Program-made: the position numbers and the translations under genes
In this document: piece after piece, positions 35,032 to 43,578 of the stretch
How the letters are laid out: the number at the start of each line of letters is the position of its first letter
Position numbering within the stretch: the first letter of the stretch is position 1
NCBI GenBank assembly: GCA_913778505.1
Contig: CAJYWD010000035.1
Span: 1-64,000, forward strand
From: an uncultured Chryseobacterium sp.
GTDB lineage: Bacteria; Bacteroidota; Bacteroidia; Flavobacteriales; Weeksellaceae
Direction of reading: 5' to 3'
DNA: 64,000 nucleotides
The notes under the pieces: generated by a model
Seen by the model: only the letters and a program-made list of their open reading frames with translations
What the model was told of the DNA's origin: nothing
Database searches by the model: none

Positions 35032-35595
35032 ATGAAAAATATTACCATTTTAATTTCAGGTTCAGGGACTAATCTTCAGAGAATCATTGACTGCATTGAC
35101 AGCGGAGAAATCCGAAATGCAAAAGTGAATCTTGTCATTGCAGACAGAGAATGCGTCGGATTGGAAAGAGCAAAAAAACATAACATTCCGACTCAATTAG
35201 TCAATCGCGGAAAAGACTTTTCTGATAACTTAGAAAAAGCAATTCCGGAAAATACAGATTTGATTGTCCTGGCAGGCTTTCTATCCATTTTGAAACCTGA
35301 GTTCTGCGAAAAATGGGAAGGTAAGATCATTAATATTCATCCGGCGTTGTTGCCAAAATTCGGAGGAAAAGGAATGTGGGGACATCACGTTCACAATGCA
35401 GTGATTGAAGCCGGAGAAAAAGAAAGCGGTGCGACCGTCCATTTTGTGACGTCCGGAATCGATGAAGGTGAGATTATTATGCAAGGCAAATTTGATGTGG
35501 ATGAAAATGATACAACTGAAACATTAGCTCAAAAAGTTCATCAGGTTGAATATGATATTTTTCCAAAAGCCATTGATTTGGTTTTAAAAAATTAA
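35032..35595 (+). CDS. purN: Phosphoribosylglycinamide formyltransferase
   Basis: A 187-residue GAR transformylase using 10-formyl-tetrahydrofolate (step 3 of purine synthesis). The nucleotide loop is ILISGSGTNLQRIID; catalytic residues lie in INIHPALLPKFGGKGMWG and in GATVHFVTSGIDEGEII (Asn/His/Asp triad region). It follows purM by 73 bases that hold a long inverted repeat. Confidence 0.96.
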   Translation: MKNITILISGSGTNLQRIIDCIDSGEIRNAKVNLVIADRECVGLERAKKHNIPTQLVNRGKDFSDNLEKAIPENTDLIVLAGFLSILKPEFCEKWEGKIINIHPALLPKFGGKGMWGHHVHNAVIEAGEKESGATVHFVTSGIDEGEIIMQGKFDVDENDTTETLAQKVHQVEYDIFPKAIDLVLKN

Positions 35596-35792
35596 TTTAA
35601 AGTTAAAATTAATTTTTAAGTTATAAATAATTACAATGCAATTGTTTATGAATTTTAATTAAATTTCACTTTAAATATATGATTAAATCTACTAGCTCTG
35701 TTGGAGCGATCTAATAATAGAAATCCGGAGGTGAAAGAACCGGTCAATCACAGTTTGAATAAAGCTGTAAAAAGTAAAATTTGAAAGAAAAG

Positions 35793-37310
35793 ATGAACAA
35801 AAAGAGAGCATTGATTAGCGTCTCCGACAAAAGTGGTCTGGTTGATTTTGCCAGATTTTTGGAAGCTAATCATTACGAATTGATTTCCACAGGCGGGACA
35901 TTTAAACATTTGAAAGACGCGGGTCTTAATCCTATCCAAATTGATGAAGTAACCGATTTTCCGGAGATGCTGGACGGCAGAGTGAAAACCCTTCATCCAA
36001 AAGTTCACGGAGGATTGTTGGCAGTTCGTTCCAATGAGGAGCACATGAAAACAGTTCAGGAATACGAAATCGAGCTGATTGATATGGTGATTGTAAATCT
36101 TTATCCGTTTTTTGAAAACGTGAATAAAGCTATTTCCCTTGACGAAAAAGTAGAATTCATCGATATTGGAGGTCCTTCTATGTTGCGTTCTGCAGCTAAG
36201 AACTTCAATTCGGTTACGGTTTTGACAGATGTGAATGATTATGAGGTTGTTCAAAACGAAATGTCTGCTAACGGAGATTCAACTATTGAAACAAGGAAGA
36301 AATTAGCCGGAAAAGTTTTCAATCTGACTTCTGCTTATGATGCAGCGATTTCCAGTATGCTTTTGGACGAGGAATATCCAACTTATCTGAATGCTTCTTA
36401 CAAAAAGGTTTCTGACCTTCGATATGGTGAAAATCCACATCAGTCTGCCGCTTATTATACTTCGACTTTCGAAAATGGTGCCATGAAAGATTTTGAGATT
36501 TTGGGAGGTAAAGAATTGTCTTTCAATAATCTTCGTGATATGGATTTGTGTTGGAAAGTGGTTAATGAGTTCAAAGAAGAAATGGCTTGCTGTGCAGTAA
36601 AACATTCCACGCCTTGCGGGGTAGCGGTTGGAACAACAGCTTTGGAAACTTACGCCAAAACTTTCGAATGTGACCCGATTTCTATTTTCGGTGGCATCAT
36701 CGGAATGAATTATAAAGTGGATGCTGCAACAGCTGAAGAATTAAACAAAACTTTCCTTGAGATTGTAATGGCAACCGACTTTGACGAGGAAGCTTTGGAA
36801 ATTCTCAGGAAAAAGAAAAACCTTAGAATCATCAAAATCAAAAACGCTGTTACCGACAAACAAGTTTGGGTAAAAATCGATGGCGGAATGCTGGTTCAGA
36901 ATGCGGATGACCAATTCTCAGAAAATATCAAATTGATGACAGAAACGGCTCCGACAGAAGAACAAAGAAAAGCTTTGCTGTTCTCTCAAAGGGTTGTTAA
37001 ATATGTGAAATCCAATGCGATTGTCGTTTCAAACGGCGTTCAGGCCATCGGAATCGGTGGTGGACAAGTAAATAGAATCTGGGCAACGCAACAAGCGATT
37101 GAAAGAGCAAAATCTAAATTCGAAGGTGAGCTGGTTCTGGCCTCGGATGCGTTTTTCCCTTTCAGAGATGTCGTAGATTTCTGCGCTCAGGAAGGCATTA
37201 AAGCCATCGTTCAGCCGGGCGGAAGTATGCGGGATAATGAATCCATTGAAGCGGCGAATGAACACAAAATTCCAATGTTATTTACAGGAATGAGACATTT
37301 CTTGCATTGA
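35793..37310 (+). CDS. purH: Bifunctional AICAR formyltransferase / IMP cyclohydrolase
   Basis: A 505-residue enzyme for the last two steps to IMP. The N-terminal IMP cyclohydrolase domain (1-195) starts [19 protein letters not shown] and has the STGGTFKHL loop; the AICAR transformylase domain has the key [11 protein letters not shown] segment and [15 protein letters not shown]. The ATG at 35793 is chosen; a TTG four codons upstream is possible. It is separated from purN by about 200 bases without a clear gene, so a separate promoter is possible. Confidence 0.96.
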   Translation: MNKKRALISVSDKSGLVDFARFLEANHYELISTGGTFKHLKDAGLNPIQIDEVTDFPEMLDGRVKTLHPKVHGGLLAVRSNEEHMKTVQEYEIELIDMVIVNLYPFFENVNKAISLDEKVEFIDIGGPSMLRSAAKNFNSVTVLTDVNDYEVVQNEMSANGDSTIETRKKLAGKVFNLTSAYDAAISSMLLDEEYPTYLNASYKKVSDLRYGENPHQSAAYYTSTFENGAMKDFEILGGKELSFNNLRDMDLCWKVVNEFKEEMACCAVKHSTPCGVAVGTTALETYAKTFECDPISIFGGIIGMNYKVDAATAEELNKTFLEIVMATDFDEEALEILRKKKNLRIIKIKNAVTDKQVWVKIDGGMLVQNADDQFSENIKLMTETAPTEEQRKALLFSQRVVKYVKSNAIVVSNGVQAIGIGGGQVNRIWATQQAIERAKSKFEGELVLASDAFFPFRDVVDFCAQEGIKAIVQPGGSMRDNESIEAANEHKIPMLFTGMRHFLH

Positions 37311-37316
37311 TAAATT

Positions 37317-37406
37317 AACCACAAAAGGCACAAAAGTTATATTGCCTCTTAAGTTAACCAAAAGCTGAAATCAATTTAATTTTTTCTTTTGTGACTTTTA
37401 AGGTTT
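37317..37406. repeat. Dispersed AACCACAAAAGNCACAAAAG inverted repeat
   Basis: AACCACAAAAGGCACAAAAG at 37317-37336 is answered by CTTTTGTGACTTTTAAGGTTT at 37386-37406. Similar arms occur at 43426-43555 and at 61629, so this is a dispersed intergenic element. It occupies the 5' part of the 312-base gap after purH; a terminator and AT-rich upstream DNA for the next gene fill the rest. Confidence 0.6.
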
Positions 37407-37411
37407 AAGAT

Positions 37412-37455
37412 AAAATGCCCTTTTTAAGTTCAACTTTGAAAGGGTTTTATTTTTA
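37412..37455 (+). terminator. Rho-independent terminator after purH
   Basis: Outer stem CCCTTT / AAAGGG, inner stem AAGTT / AACTT around one base, flanked by A and T tracts. Confidence 0.7.
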
Positions 37456-37622
37456 ATAATTAATAACAATTATGCGTGAAAATTATAATTAATTCTAAAG
37501 ATTTTGAGTTATGGTGAAGTATCGATTTTCTGAAGAATTTATTTTATATTTCTGATAAAATTTAGCTTTAAAATCCATTTGAAAATCGAAATATTATTTA
37601 CATTTGAGACCAAATTCCGGAT

Positions 37623-38786
37623 ATGAGTCTTTTCAATGATACCAAATTGGCTTTTGCCGATAAAACCGACGCTCAGCTTAAAAAAGCCTATTGGATGTTC
37701 AAGGCGATTGAACAGCCTGCAGTGACCAATATTGGCGTCTCTCTTCTCAATTTTACAGTTAGGAACAATTTTCCGTTCGTTGACGGGATTGTGAAGCAGA
37801 CTTTGTTTGAACAGTTTTGCGGTGGCGAAACCCGAGAAGAAAGTATGAAAGTGGTGAAACAGATGTTCAAACGAGGCGTTGGAAGTATCTTCGATTACTC
37901 GATTGAGGGGAAGGAAGAAGAGGAAGTTTTTGATACGGTTTGTAAAGAAATCAAGGATATTGTGCGTTTTTCCGTAGGAAATCCTGCGATTCCGTTTATC
38001 GTTTTCAAACCGACCGCTTTTGGAAGGATTGATATTTATGAATCGGTTGGAAAAGGAAAAGAGTTGACAACCAGTCAGAAAGAAGAATGGAATAGAGTAG
38101 TGACGCGTTTTGATGAAGTTTGCAAACTTTGTTATGAAAGTGATAAAAAAGTGATGGTGGATGCCGAGGAAACCTGGATGCAGGATGCGGCTGATCAGCT
38201 TTGTGAGGAAATGATGGAAAAATACAACAAGGAAAAAGCCATCGTTTGGAACACCATCCAGATGTACAGAACCGGCCGATTGGATTATATGAACGCACAT
38301 CTGGAAAGAGCCAGAGAAAAAGGTTATTTTATTGGTTATAAGATTGTTCGTGGTGCATATATGGAAAAGGAAAGAAAAAGAGCCGAGGAGCAAAATTATC
38401 CGGATCCAATCCAGCCAAGCAAACAAGCAACGGATGATAATTACAATGCCGGAATCGATTTTGTGATGGAACATCTGGATAAGGTTTCTGCATTTTTCGG
38501 AACACACAACGAGATTTCCTCCGAATTGGTAATGGATAAAATGAAAGCCAAAGGTCTGGAGCACGACAATCCGCACATCTATTTTGGACAGCTTTACGGG
38601 ATGAGCGATAACATCACTTATTATCTTGCGGACAAAAATTACAATGTTGCGAAATATTTGCCTTATGGACCAGTGAAAGATGTTGTTCCTTATCTCACTA
38701 GAAGAGCGCAGGAAAATACGTCTGTTGCCGGACAAACTGGGAGAGAACTTGGTTTGATTAGTAAGGAATTGAAGAGAAGAAAATAA
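37623..38786 (+). CDS. Proline dehydrogenase
   Basis: A 387-residue FAD enzyme oxidising L-proline to pyrroline-5-carboxylate. Barrel motifs are seen: VMVDAEETWMQDA, GYKIVRGAYMEKER (the Lys/Arg substrate-binding region), FGTHNEISSELVMDKM, and the C-terminal LPYGPVKDVVPYLTRRAQEN, whose Arg pair binds the substrate carboxylate. It is a separate monofunctional enzyme; the next step enzyme (P5C dehydrogenase) is encoded 5 kb downstream on the other strand. Confidence 0.95.
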   Translation: MSLFNDTKLAFADKTDAQLKKAYWMFKAIEQPAVTNIGVSLLNFTVRNNFPFVDGIVKQTLFEQFCGGETREESMKVVKQMFKRGVGSIFDYSIEGKEEEEVFDTVCKEIKDIVRFSVGNPAIPFIVFKPTAFGRIDIYESVGKGKELTTSQKEEWNRVVTRFDEVCKLCYESDKKVMVDAEETWMQDAADQLCEEMMEKYNKEKAIVWNTIQMYRTGRLDYMNAHLERAREKGYFIGYKIVRGAYMEKERKRAEEQNYPDPIQPSKQATDDNYNAGIDFVMEHLDKVSAFFGTHNEISSELVMDKMKAKGLEHDNPHIYFGQLYGMSDNITYYLADKNYNVAKYLPYGPVKDVVPYLTRRAQENTSVAGQTGRELGLISKELKRRK

Positions 38787-38841
38787 GATAGATTTTAAAT
38801 GTCAGATATTAGAAGTTAGACATTTTACAATCTTAAAAATG

Positions 38842-38869
38842 AAAATCCGCTTGCGAGACGGATTTTTTT
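38842..38869 (+). terminator. Rho-independent terminator after proline dehydrogenase
   Basis: Stem AAAATCCG / CGGATTTT with an eleven-base loop, followed by T. Confidence 0.82.
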
Positions 38870-38879
38870 GTATTCTAAT

Positions 38880-39311
38880 TTATTTAAACCAATCAATTCC
38901 ATTTTCTAATCGTTCAAAAAAATTAGTGAAAGAATTTCCAATTTCTATGTTAAAAGATTTGTCTAAATCGATAAATGGAGAGAGAACAATTCTATATTCA
39001 TAATTCATAATTTTCAATTAATTCGATTGCTATAAATTCTGAACTTCCGTTTTCTCCAATTCCAATAGTATTGGTAAGATTTTTAGAATTCCATAATCAT
39101 TATTTATTTCTAAAAGTTCATCAAAATCCCAAAGTCTAAAAAAGTTATCTCCTATAATACATTCATTTTCAATATAATTTTTTGCGAAGAATTTATAATC
39201 TTCAGGAAATATAAAATTTATTTCACTTTCAATTTTCTCCATACTTTCTTTTGATTTTTCAGTTCTTTTTTGGAAGTCGTATTTGTCAAGGATTTGTTGG
39301 ATTTTGAACAT
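38880..39311 (-). pseudogene. SMI1/KNR4-type protein gene, frameshifted
   Basis: The open part (39311-39030) gives MFKIQQILDKYDFQ and the SMI1/KNR4-like text FIFPEDYKFF and FFRLWDFDELLEINNDYGI. The frame then ends early. In the next frame the expected family text follows: ENGSSEFIAIELIENYE. A second break then returns to the first frame with NYEYRIVLSPFIDLDKSFNI and ends ERLENGIDWFK at 38880. The lesions fit a 1-base loss near 39068-39075 (CCAATACT for CCAAATACT) and a 7-bp tandem duplication AATTATGAATTATG near 39003-39016. SMI1/KNR4 proteins are often immunity proteins against contact-dependent or polymorphic toxins; no toxin gene is nearby. Confidence 0.75.
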
Positions 39312-39335
39312 TCAGAAATCTTTATATTATAGTTT

Positions 39336-39779
39336 TTACTTTTTCTTCTCCGCCTTCACAGCCTGTCTAGCCAGCAATTTCCAGCCGCTTTTAGTTTTTT
39401 GCCAAACGTACAAGATATCCAGACTCACTTCGCCCGGCTCTTTTCCTAAGTCTGCCGTTGTTGCATATAAATGATTTCGGACAATTGCTGTTTTATCTAC
39501 AATTTGGATGGATTGATTGGTGTTGTCAATCGTCAGAAAATTGGATTTTTTACTGACCAGTTTTTCTACAAATTCCTTAGCATCATCAATATGACCTCCA
39601 GAGTGGCCGTAAGTTAATTCTGGTAGAATCAAGGATTCTAAAACAGCTTTGTCTCCGCTAATCATTGCCAATCTAAGTTTTTCAGAAGCGTCGGCAACAG
39701 ATTGTTGGTCATTATTTTTCTGTGCGAAAACCATTGATACAGCCAAAAAGCTGAATGCTAATAATAATTTCTTTATCAT
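39336..39779 (-). CDS. DUF4440/SnoaL-like NTF2-fold protein, exported
   Basis: A 147-residue protein with a signal peptide (MIKKLLLAFSFLAVSMVFAQ) and an NTF2-like DUF4440 domain: VADASEKLRLAMISGDKAVL, LILPELTYGHSGGHIDDAKE, and the closing VWQKTKSGWKLLARQAVK. The fold binds small molecules or dimerises; function in exported members is unknown. Start is clear because of the signal peptide. Confidence 0.88.
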   Translation of the reverse strand: MIKKLLLAFSFLAVSMVFAQKNNDQQSVADASEKLRLAMISGDKAVLESLILPELTYGHSGGHIDDAKEFVEKLVSKKSNFLTIDNTNQSIQIVDKTAIVRNHLYATTADLGKEPGEVSLDILYVWQKTKSGWKLLARQAVKAEKKK

Positions 39780-39866
39780 AATTACTTTAATATTATAATC
39801 AAATATAGTGAAGAATTATACAATTGAAGGTTTGTTTTTCAATCTAAGTTGTATGAATTTAGGCCT

Positions 39867-40658
39867 TTACTTTTCAATAATTTTCACTTTGAAATATTTT
39901 TTAGGTCCTTCAAAATTACTTCCTTCCGTTAGATATAAAGTGTTATCATCCGTCCAAAACGCTCCACTAACAACGCAAAGCCAAACTTTGGTCAATTTTT
40001 CAAATTCTTCATCCAACTGAATAATCTTCACATAATCATTACCAATTTTCTTTTGGATGAAATAGGAAGAACATTCCTGACCTCCGAAATGACCATTCAA
40101 ACGGAATTCACTTTTGGGTGAAAAATTGATGTAGTCAGGGTTTCCGGTTTCCTCGGTTTCTTTTCCATTCGATAAATTAAAACTGATGTCCGTGGTATGT
40201 CCGCCTTCACAAAGTAAAATGTCTTCCTCAGGATAATAGGCTACAAAATAGTGGTAATCGTACTCATTTTTATTGCCATATTCTTTTCCGTTTCTGAAAT
40301 GTATTTTTTTGACAGCAGATTGGTCTCCATCTTCAGACTTATCATTGAATTCGACTATGCCTTTTAACAATTTTCGGGCTTGATTAAAGTCCGTGATTTT
40401 AGATAATTTTAGTTGAGTAGTTGTAGATTTTATTGCAAAATGATAGTAATCTACCGAATCTATTTTCTCAACATTGATGATGTATTGAATGTCCTTTTCG
40501 TTTTTACCGGCCGAAACAGATTCTGAAGTTAAAGTGTCTTTGGTTTTTTGAACATCAGTTTTGGTAAGACTTTCCTGCTGATTTTCCTTTTTACAAGATT
40601 GAACACTGAAACTCAGAATAGCACTTAGCAGTAGGAACGTATTGATTTTATATCTCAT
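39867..40658 (-). CDS. Hypothetical lipoprotein (263 residues)
   Basis: Not recognised. A lipoprotein signal (MRYKINTFLLLSAILSFSVQSC, Cys22) followed by a Lys/Glu/Thr-rich linker and a beta-rich domain with FNLSNGKETEETGNPDYINF. Its ATG overlaps the stop of the broken gene upstream (ATGA), and both follow another lipoprotein gene, so the three form an operon of unknown role. Confidence 0.75.
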   Translation of the reverse strand: MRYKINTFLLLSAILSFSVQSCKKENQQESLTKTDVQKTKDTLTSESVSAGKNEKDIQYIINVEKIDSVDYYHFAIKSTTTQLKLSKITDFNQARKLLKGIVEFNDKSEDGDQSAVKKIHFRNGKEYGNKNEYDYHYFVAYYPEEDILLCEGGHTTDISFNLSNGKETEETGNPDYINFSPKSEFRLNGHFGGQECSSYFIQKKIGNDYVKIIQLDEEFEKLTKVWLCVVSGAFWTDDNTLYLTEGSNFEGPKKYFKVKIIEK

Positions 40659-41064
40659 AGGCTTTTATATAATTTCTGAATTCTTGGGTAATACAGATTG
40701 TCACTTTCTCCATTGGAAACCTTGAGCTTTTTGTGATTGGAAAAATGGATGACAATAACTTCATCTGTTCCGTCAGACTGATATCTTCCGGAGTCAGATT
40801 TTATATTTTCAAAAGCTTCAATATCTACATTTTTCAAAAGTTTTTCCCAATTTTCGGGTGTGTTTGCTCTTCTTGTTTTTTCATCGTCTCAGGATTCCAG
40901 TTGAAGGTAGTTTCCGTAATACTGTCTCTGGTAAATAAAGAACTATGACTTTTGCAGCCTTTTCCTCCACAAATACTAATGAATTCCACTTTTACAATAT
41001 CCTCGTTTCCCATTTGACAAGATAAAAGGGCGAATGATAAAAACAATAAACTTAAATACTTCAT
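40655..41064 (-). pseudogene. Small lipoprotein gene split by a one-base loss in an A run
   Basis: The first part starts MKYLSLLFLSFALLSC (lipobox LLSC) and reads ... NWNPETMKKQEEQTHPKIGKN before a stop. The second part continues in another frame as NVDIEAFENIKSDSGRYQSD to YYPRIQKLYKSL. Adding one A to the A6 run at 40876-40881 (minus strand) joins them as MKKTRRANTPENWEKLLKNV, giving about 136 residues. The ATGA overlap with the next gene is preserved, so the gene was recently intact. It may be a real lesion, slippage-based switching, or a sequencing error. Confidence 0.75.
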
Positions 41065-41080
41065 ATTTGAATCATTAAAA

Positions 41081-42067
41081 TCAATGCCTGTTGTCACAAT
41101 CGATATAAAAATCTGGATAAGACTGGTCTAAAAAATTGATAGAGCTGCATCCGAATGATTCTGACACAAAACCAAACACAACGGGCGGCTTATCCTTGAA
41201 CAATCTTCCCGTCCATTGCCAATCATCGTAATCATTATTATTGACAAAATTCAACGGACTGAAATCTGCACCCTCGCCTAAGGAAAACGTTTTTGCATAG
41301 ATTATTTTGCGGTCTTTCAGCACAGCTAGTTGTCTTTTAGAATTGCCGTATTCACCTGTGAAATCTTGAAGATAGTATGTGAAATTTTCAAATTTTGCCG
41401 TGTAAGTATCGCCGAGATTTTTTTGATTTTTCAATGACAAAGGATATTCTTCGGCAGTTGTTTTTTTCCAGTGAATTGGAACCATCTTTTCTCCCGAGAA
41501 TGGATTTTTCTTTCCGAAATATGCCAAACTATAATTCGTTTTATCCATAGCTTTTTCTTGGGAGCTTTCTGTCTGATTCAGTTCGAAACCAATCATATAA
41601 TCGTAATCGGAAATTTCTTCACCTTCGCTGGTGTAAAGATTGAGATTGGCGACCGATTTCAAATCACGAATAGGAAATTTCTGCAACCTTGCATTTTTAT
41701 AATCGTAAAGAAACAAGGTGTCAATTTCTGACAGGGAAGTTCCTTTGAGTAATTTTTCACGGTAATTTCCAGTCAATTCAAAATGCTTCAATTCGGCAAA
41801 TGTCCTGGTTTTTTGATTCTGAATAATATCCTCAGGGATGGCGAGGGAATCATTGTAAATATCAGATAATGAAATGAATGTGTTGTAACTGCCGTCATTT
41901 TCCATAGAATACAAATCGAAGATATGGAAATCAGATAGATTTTTCTTCTGGGTATAAATCGTATCAACGGTGATTTCCCGTTTATCAATAGCCGGGACTT
42001 TTTCGACTTTCTTTTTGCAAGATAGTATGCAAACTGACATTAGGAATAGTAAAAGCAGTGGTCTCAT
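41081..42067 (-). CDS. Hypothetical lipoprotein (328 residues)
   Basis: Not recognised. A lipoprotein signal (MRPLLLLFLMSVCILSC, Cys17) is followed by KKKVEKVPAID and a long, beta-rich domain with repeated Tyr/Asp turns (ENFTYYLQDFTGEYGNSKRQ). The C-terminal Ser/Cys text FGFVSESFGCSSINFL is distinctive. It is the first gene of a three-lipoprotein run, with 16 bases to the next start. Confidence 0.72.
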   Translation of the reverse strand: MRPLLLLFLMSVCILSCKKKVEKVPAIDKREITVDTIYTQKKNLSDFHIFDLYSMENDGSYNTFISLSDIYNDSLAIPEDIIQNQKTRTFAELKHFELTGNYREKLLKGTSLSEIDTLFLYDYKNARLQKFPIRDLKSVANLNLYTSEGEEISDYDYMIGFELNQTESSQEKAMDKTNYSLAYFGKKNPFSGEKMVPIHWKKTTAEEYPLSLKNQKNLGDTYTAKFENFTYYLQDFTGEYGNSKRQLAVLKDRKIIYAKTFSLGEGADFSPLNFVNNNDYDDWQWTGRLFKDKPPVVFGFVSESFGCSSINFLDQSYPDFYIDCDNRH

Positions 42068-42178
42068 TTGTTAGTTTTAATTCAAATATAGTTCAAATAT
42101 TTTAGTGTGTCAAAAGTTCCTAATTATACTTGAGGATATCTGGAAAACTCTCTATATTTAATAATTAATATTTTAACC

Positions 42179-42697
42179 GTGAATCCAATTCTTGATATCG
42201 TTTTGCGCTGCTTGGCAGTTTACTTTTTTATGGTCATCGCCGTTCGTGTTTTTGGGAAAAATCAATTGTCTCAGCTCAATGCTGGTGATGTAATTCTTTT
42301 GCTTTTGATAAGTAATGCAGTCCAGAATGCAATGGTTGGCTCCAACAGCAGTTTGGAAGGCGGCATTGTCGCCGCTTTGGTTTTATTTGTGGCGAATTTT
42401 GTTGTTAAGAAATTCATTTTCAAGAATCAAAAAATCCGGGAGTTGATAGAAGACCATCCTTACATTTTAGTCAAAGATGGAATAGTGTATCCCGAAATTT
42501 TAAAGAAAGTCTCCATTTCCGAAGATGAATTGGAAGAGGCCGTTCACGAACACGGCATCGAAAAGGTCTCAGAAGTAAAGTTAGCGATTCTGGAAGTGGA
42601 TGGCAATATCAGCGTGATTTCGACTGATAAAGCCTCGGACCAGACGCATTATTCCAGACATAAAACCAAATTGAAAAGGAAATTCAGGAATCAATAA
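42179..42697 (+). CDS. DUF421 family membrane protein (YetF/YcaP-like)
   Basis: A 172-residue protein from a GTG start. Three hydrophobic segments (about 5-22, 33-52, 60-80) are followed by the cytoplasmic DUF421 domain (VRVFGKNQLSQLNAGDVILL in the membrane part; then ILVKDGIVYPEILKKVSISE and VKLAILEVDGNISVI). These proteins are widespread in bacteria and some affect spore germination or envelope stress; function here is unknown. Confidence 0.9.
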   Translation: MNPILDIVLRCLAVYFFMVIAVRVFGKNQLSQLNAGDVILLLLISNAVQNAMVGSNSSLEGGIVAALVLFVANFVVKKFIFKNQKIRELIEDHPYILVKDGIVYPEILKKVSISEDELEEAVHEHGIEKVSEVKLAILEVDGNISVISTDKASDQTHYSRHKTKLKRKFRNQ

Positions 42698-42732
42698 AAA
42701 AGACTGAGAAAATCTCAGCCTTTAAATTCAAT

Positions 42733-42789
42733 TTTGTCATTCTGAAAGAATCTAAGCCTCTATTTTAAAGATTCTTTCAGAATGACAAA
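42733..42789. repeat. TTTGTCATTC hairpin repeat between convergent genes
   Basis: Perfect 21-bp arms TTTGTCATTCTGAAAGAATC(T) at 42733-42753 and their complement at 42769-42789, with a 15-base loop. It lies between the convergent DUF421 and pncA genes and may end transcripts from both sides. The same arm start, TTTGTCATTCCG, recurs at 46183-46729 and 61117-61167. Confidence 0.75.
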
Positions 42790-42801
42790 GAGAATGTTTG
42801 T

Positions 42802-43407
42802 CTATCCTAAAACTGTTATTCCTTTCTCCACCAAATCATAAATCGTATTCCTGGCACTATCAGGCTTTACATTCACGGCTTTTGTACCGTTGAAGTGCAG
42901 ACAAGTAATGAATCCGGCATTGAAAGCATCAATCGCTGTAAACTTCACACAATAATCCAAAGCCAATCCAACAATCTCTACCAGCTGAATATCGTTGTAT
43001 TTTAAGTAATCTTCAAGACCGGTTTTCATAAAATGATTGTTATCCTGGAAACCGCTGTAGCTGTCAATCTCTACATTTTTTCCCTTTTGGATGATGTGGG
43101 TGACTTTATCACGATTCAAATCTTTATGGAACTCTGCTCCAAAAGTGCCTTGAACACAATGGTCTGGCCACATAAACTGCGGAACACCATTGAGTGAAAT
43201 AGTTTCTCCAACATTCTTCCCATTATTGGATGCAAAACTTTTATGATTGGCTGGATGCCAGTCTTGAGTCAAAACGATTTCATCATACTCATTCTCTTCC
43301 ATCAGAAGATTGATGTAAGGAATGACGCTGTTAGCTTCCGGAACGGCCAAAGCGCCGCCTTCGCAGAAGTCATTTTGAACGTCAACTATAATAAGTGCTT
43401 TTTTCAT
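42802..43407 (-). CDS. pncA: Nicotinamidase
   Basis: A 201-residue isochorismatase-fold nicotinamidase that converts nicotinamide to nicotinate in NAD salvage. The catalytic Asp is in IIVDVQNDFCEGGALAVPEA, the metal site in QDWHPANHKSF, and the nucleophilic Cys in GLALDYCVKFTAIDAF. Length is as usual for the family. Confidence 0.95.
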   Translation of the reverse strand: MKKALIIVDVQNDFCEGGALAVPEANSVIPYINLLMEENEYDEIVLTQDWHPANHKSFASNNGKNVGETISLNGVPQFMWPDHCVQGTFGAEFHKDLNRDKVTHIIQKGKNVEIDSYSGFQDNNHFMKTGLEDYLKYNDIQLVEIVGLALDYCVKFTAIDAFNAGFITCLHFNGTKAVNVKPDSARNTIYDLVEKGITVLG

Positions 43408-43425
43408 TTGTAATAATAATTAGAA

Positions 43426-43555
43426 AAACCACAAAAGTCACAAAAAATTAAATGATTTTAAATCTTAAAAGTTCAAAAAAGTCTAATGAAAACATCTCCT
43501 TTTTGCTCTTTTGAAAATCTAAACTTCAGACAAACTTTTGTGACTGTTGTGGTTT
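43426..43555. repeat. Dispersed AACCACAAAAGNCACAAAAG inverted repeat, second copy
   Basis: AAACCACAAAAGTCACAAAA at 43426-43445 pairs with CTTTTGTGACTGTTGTGGTTT at 43535-43555. This is the same family as 37317-37406. It lies between pncA and the P5C dehydrogenase gene. Confidence 0.6.
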
Positions 43556-43578
43556 ATTTTTTAGACTAAAATTGTTAA

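Noticed and set aside
37539-38735. A 398-codon open frame on the minus strand opposite proline dehydrogenase
   Set aside because: Shadow of a well-supported enzyme; no motif, strongly biased composition.
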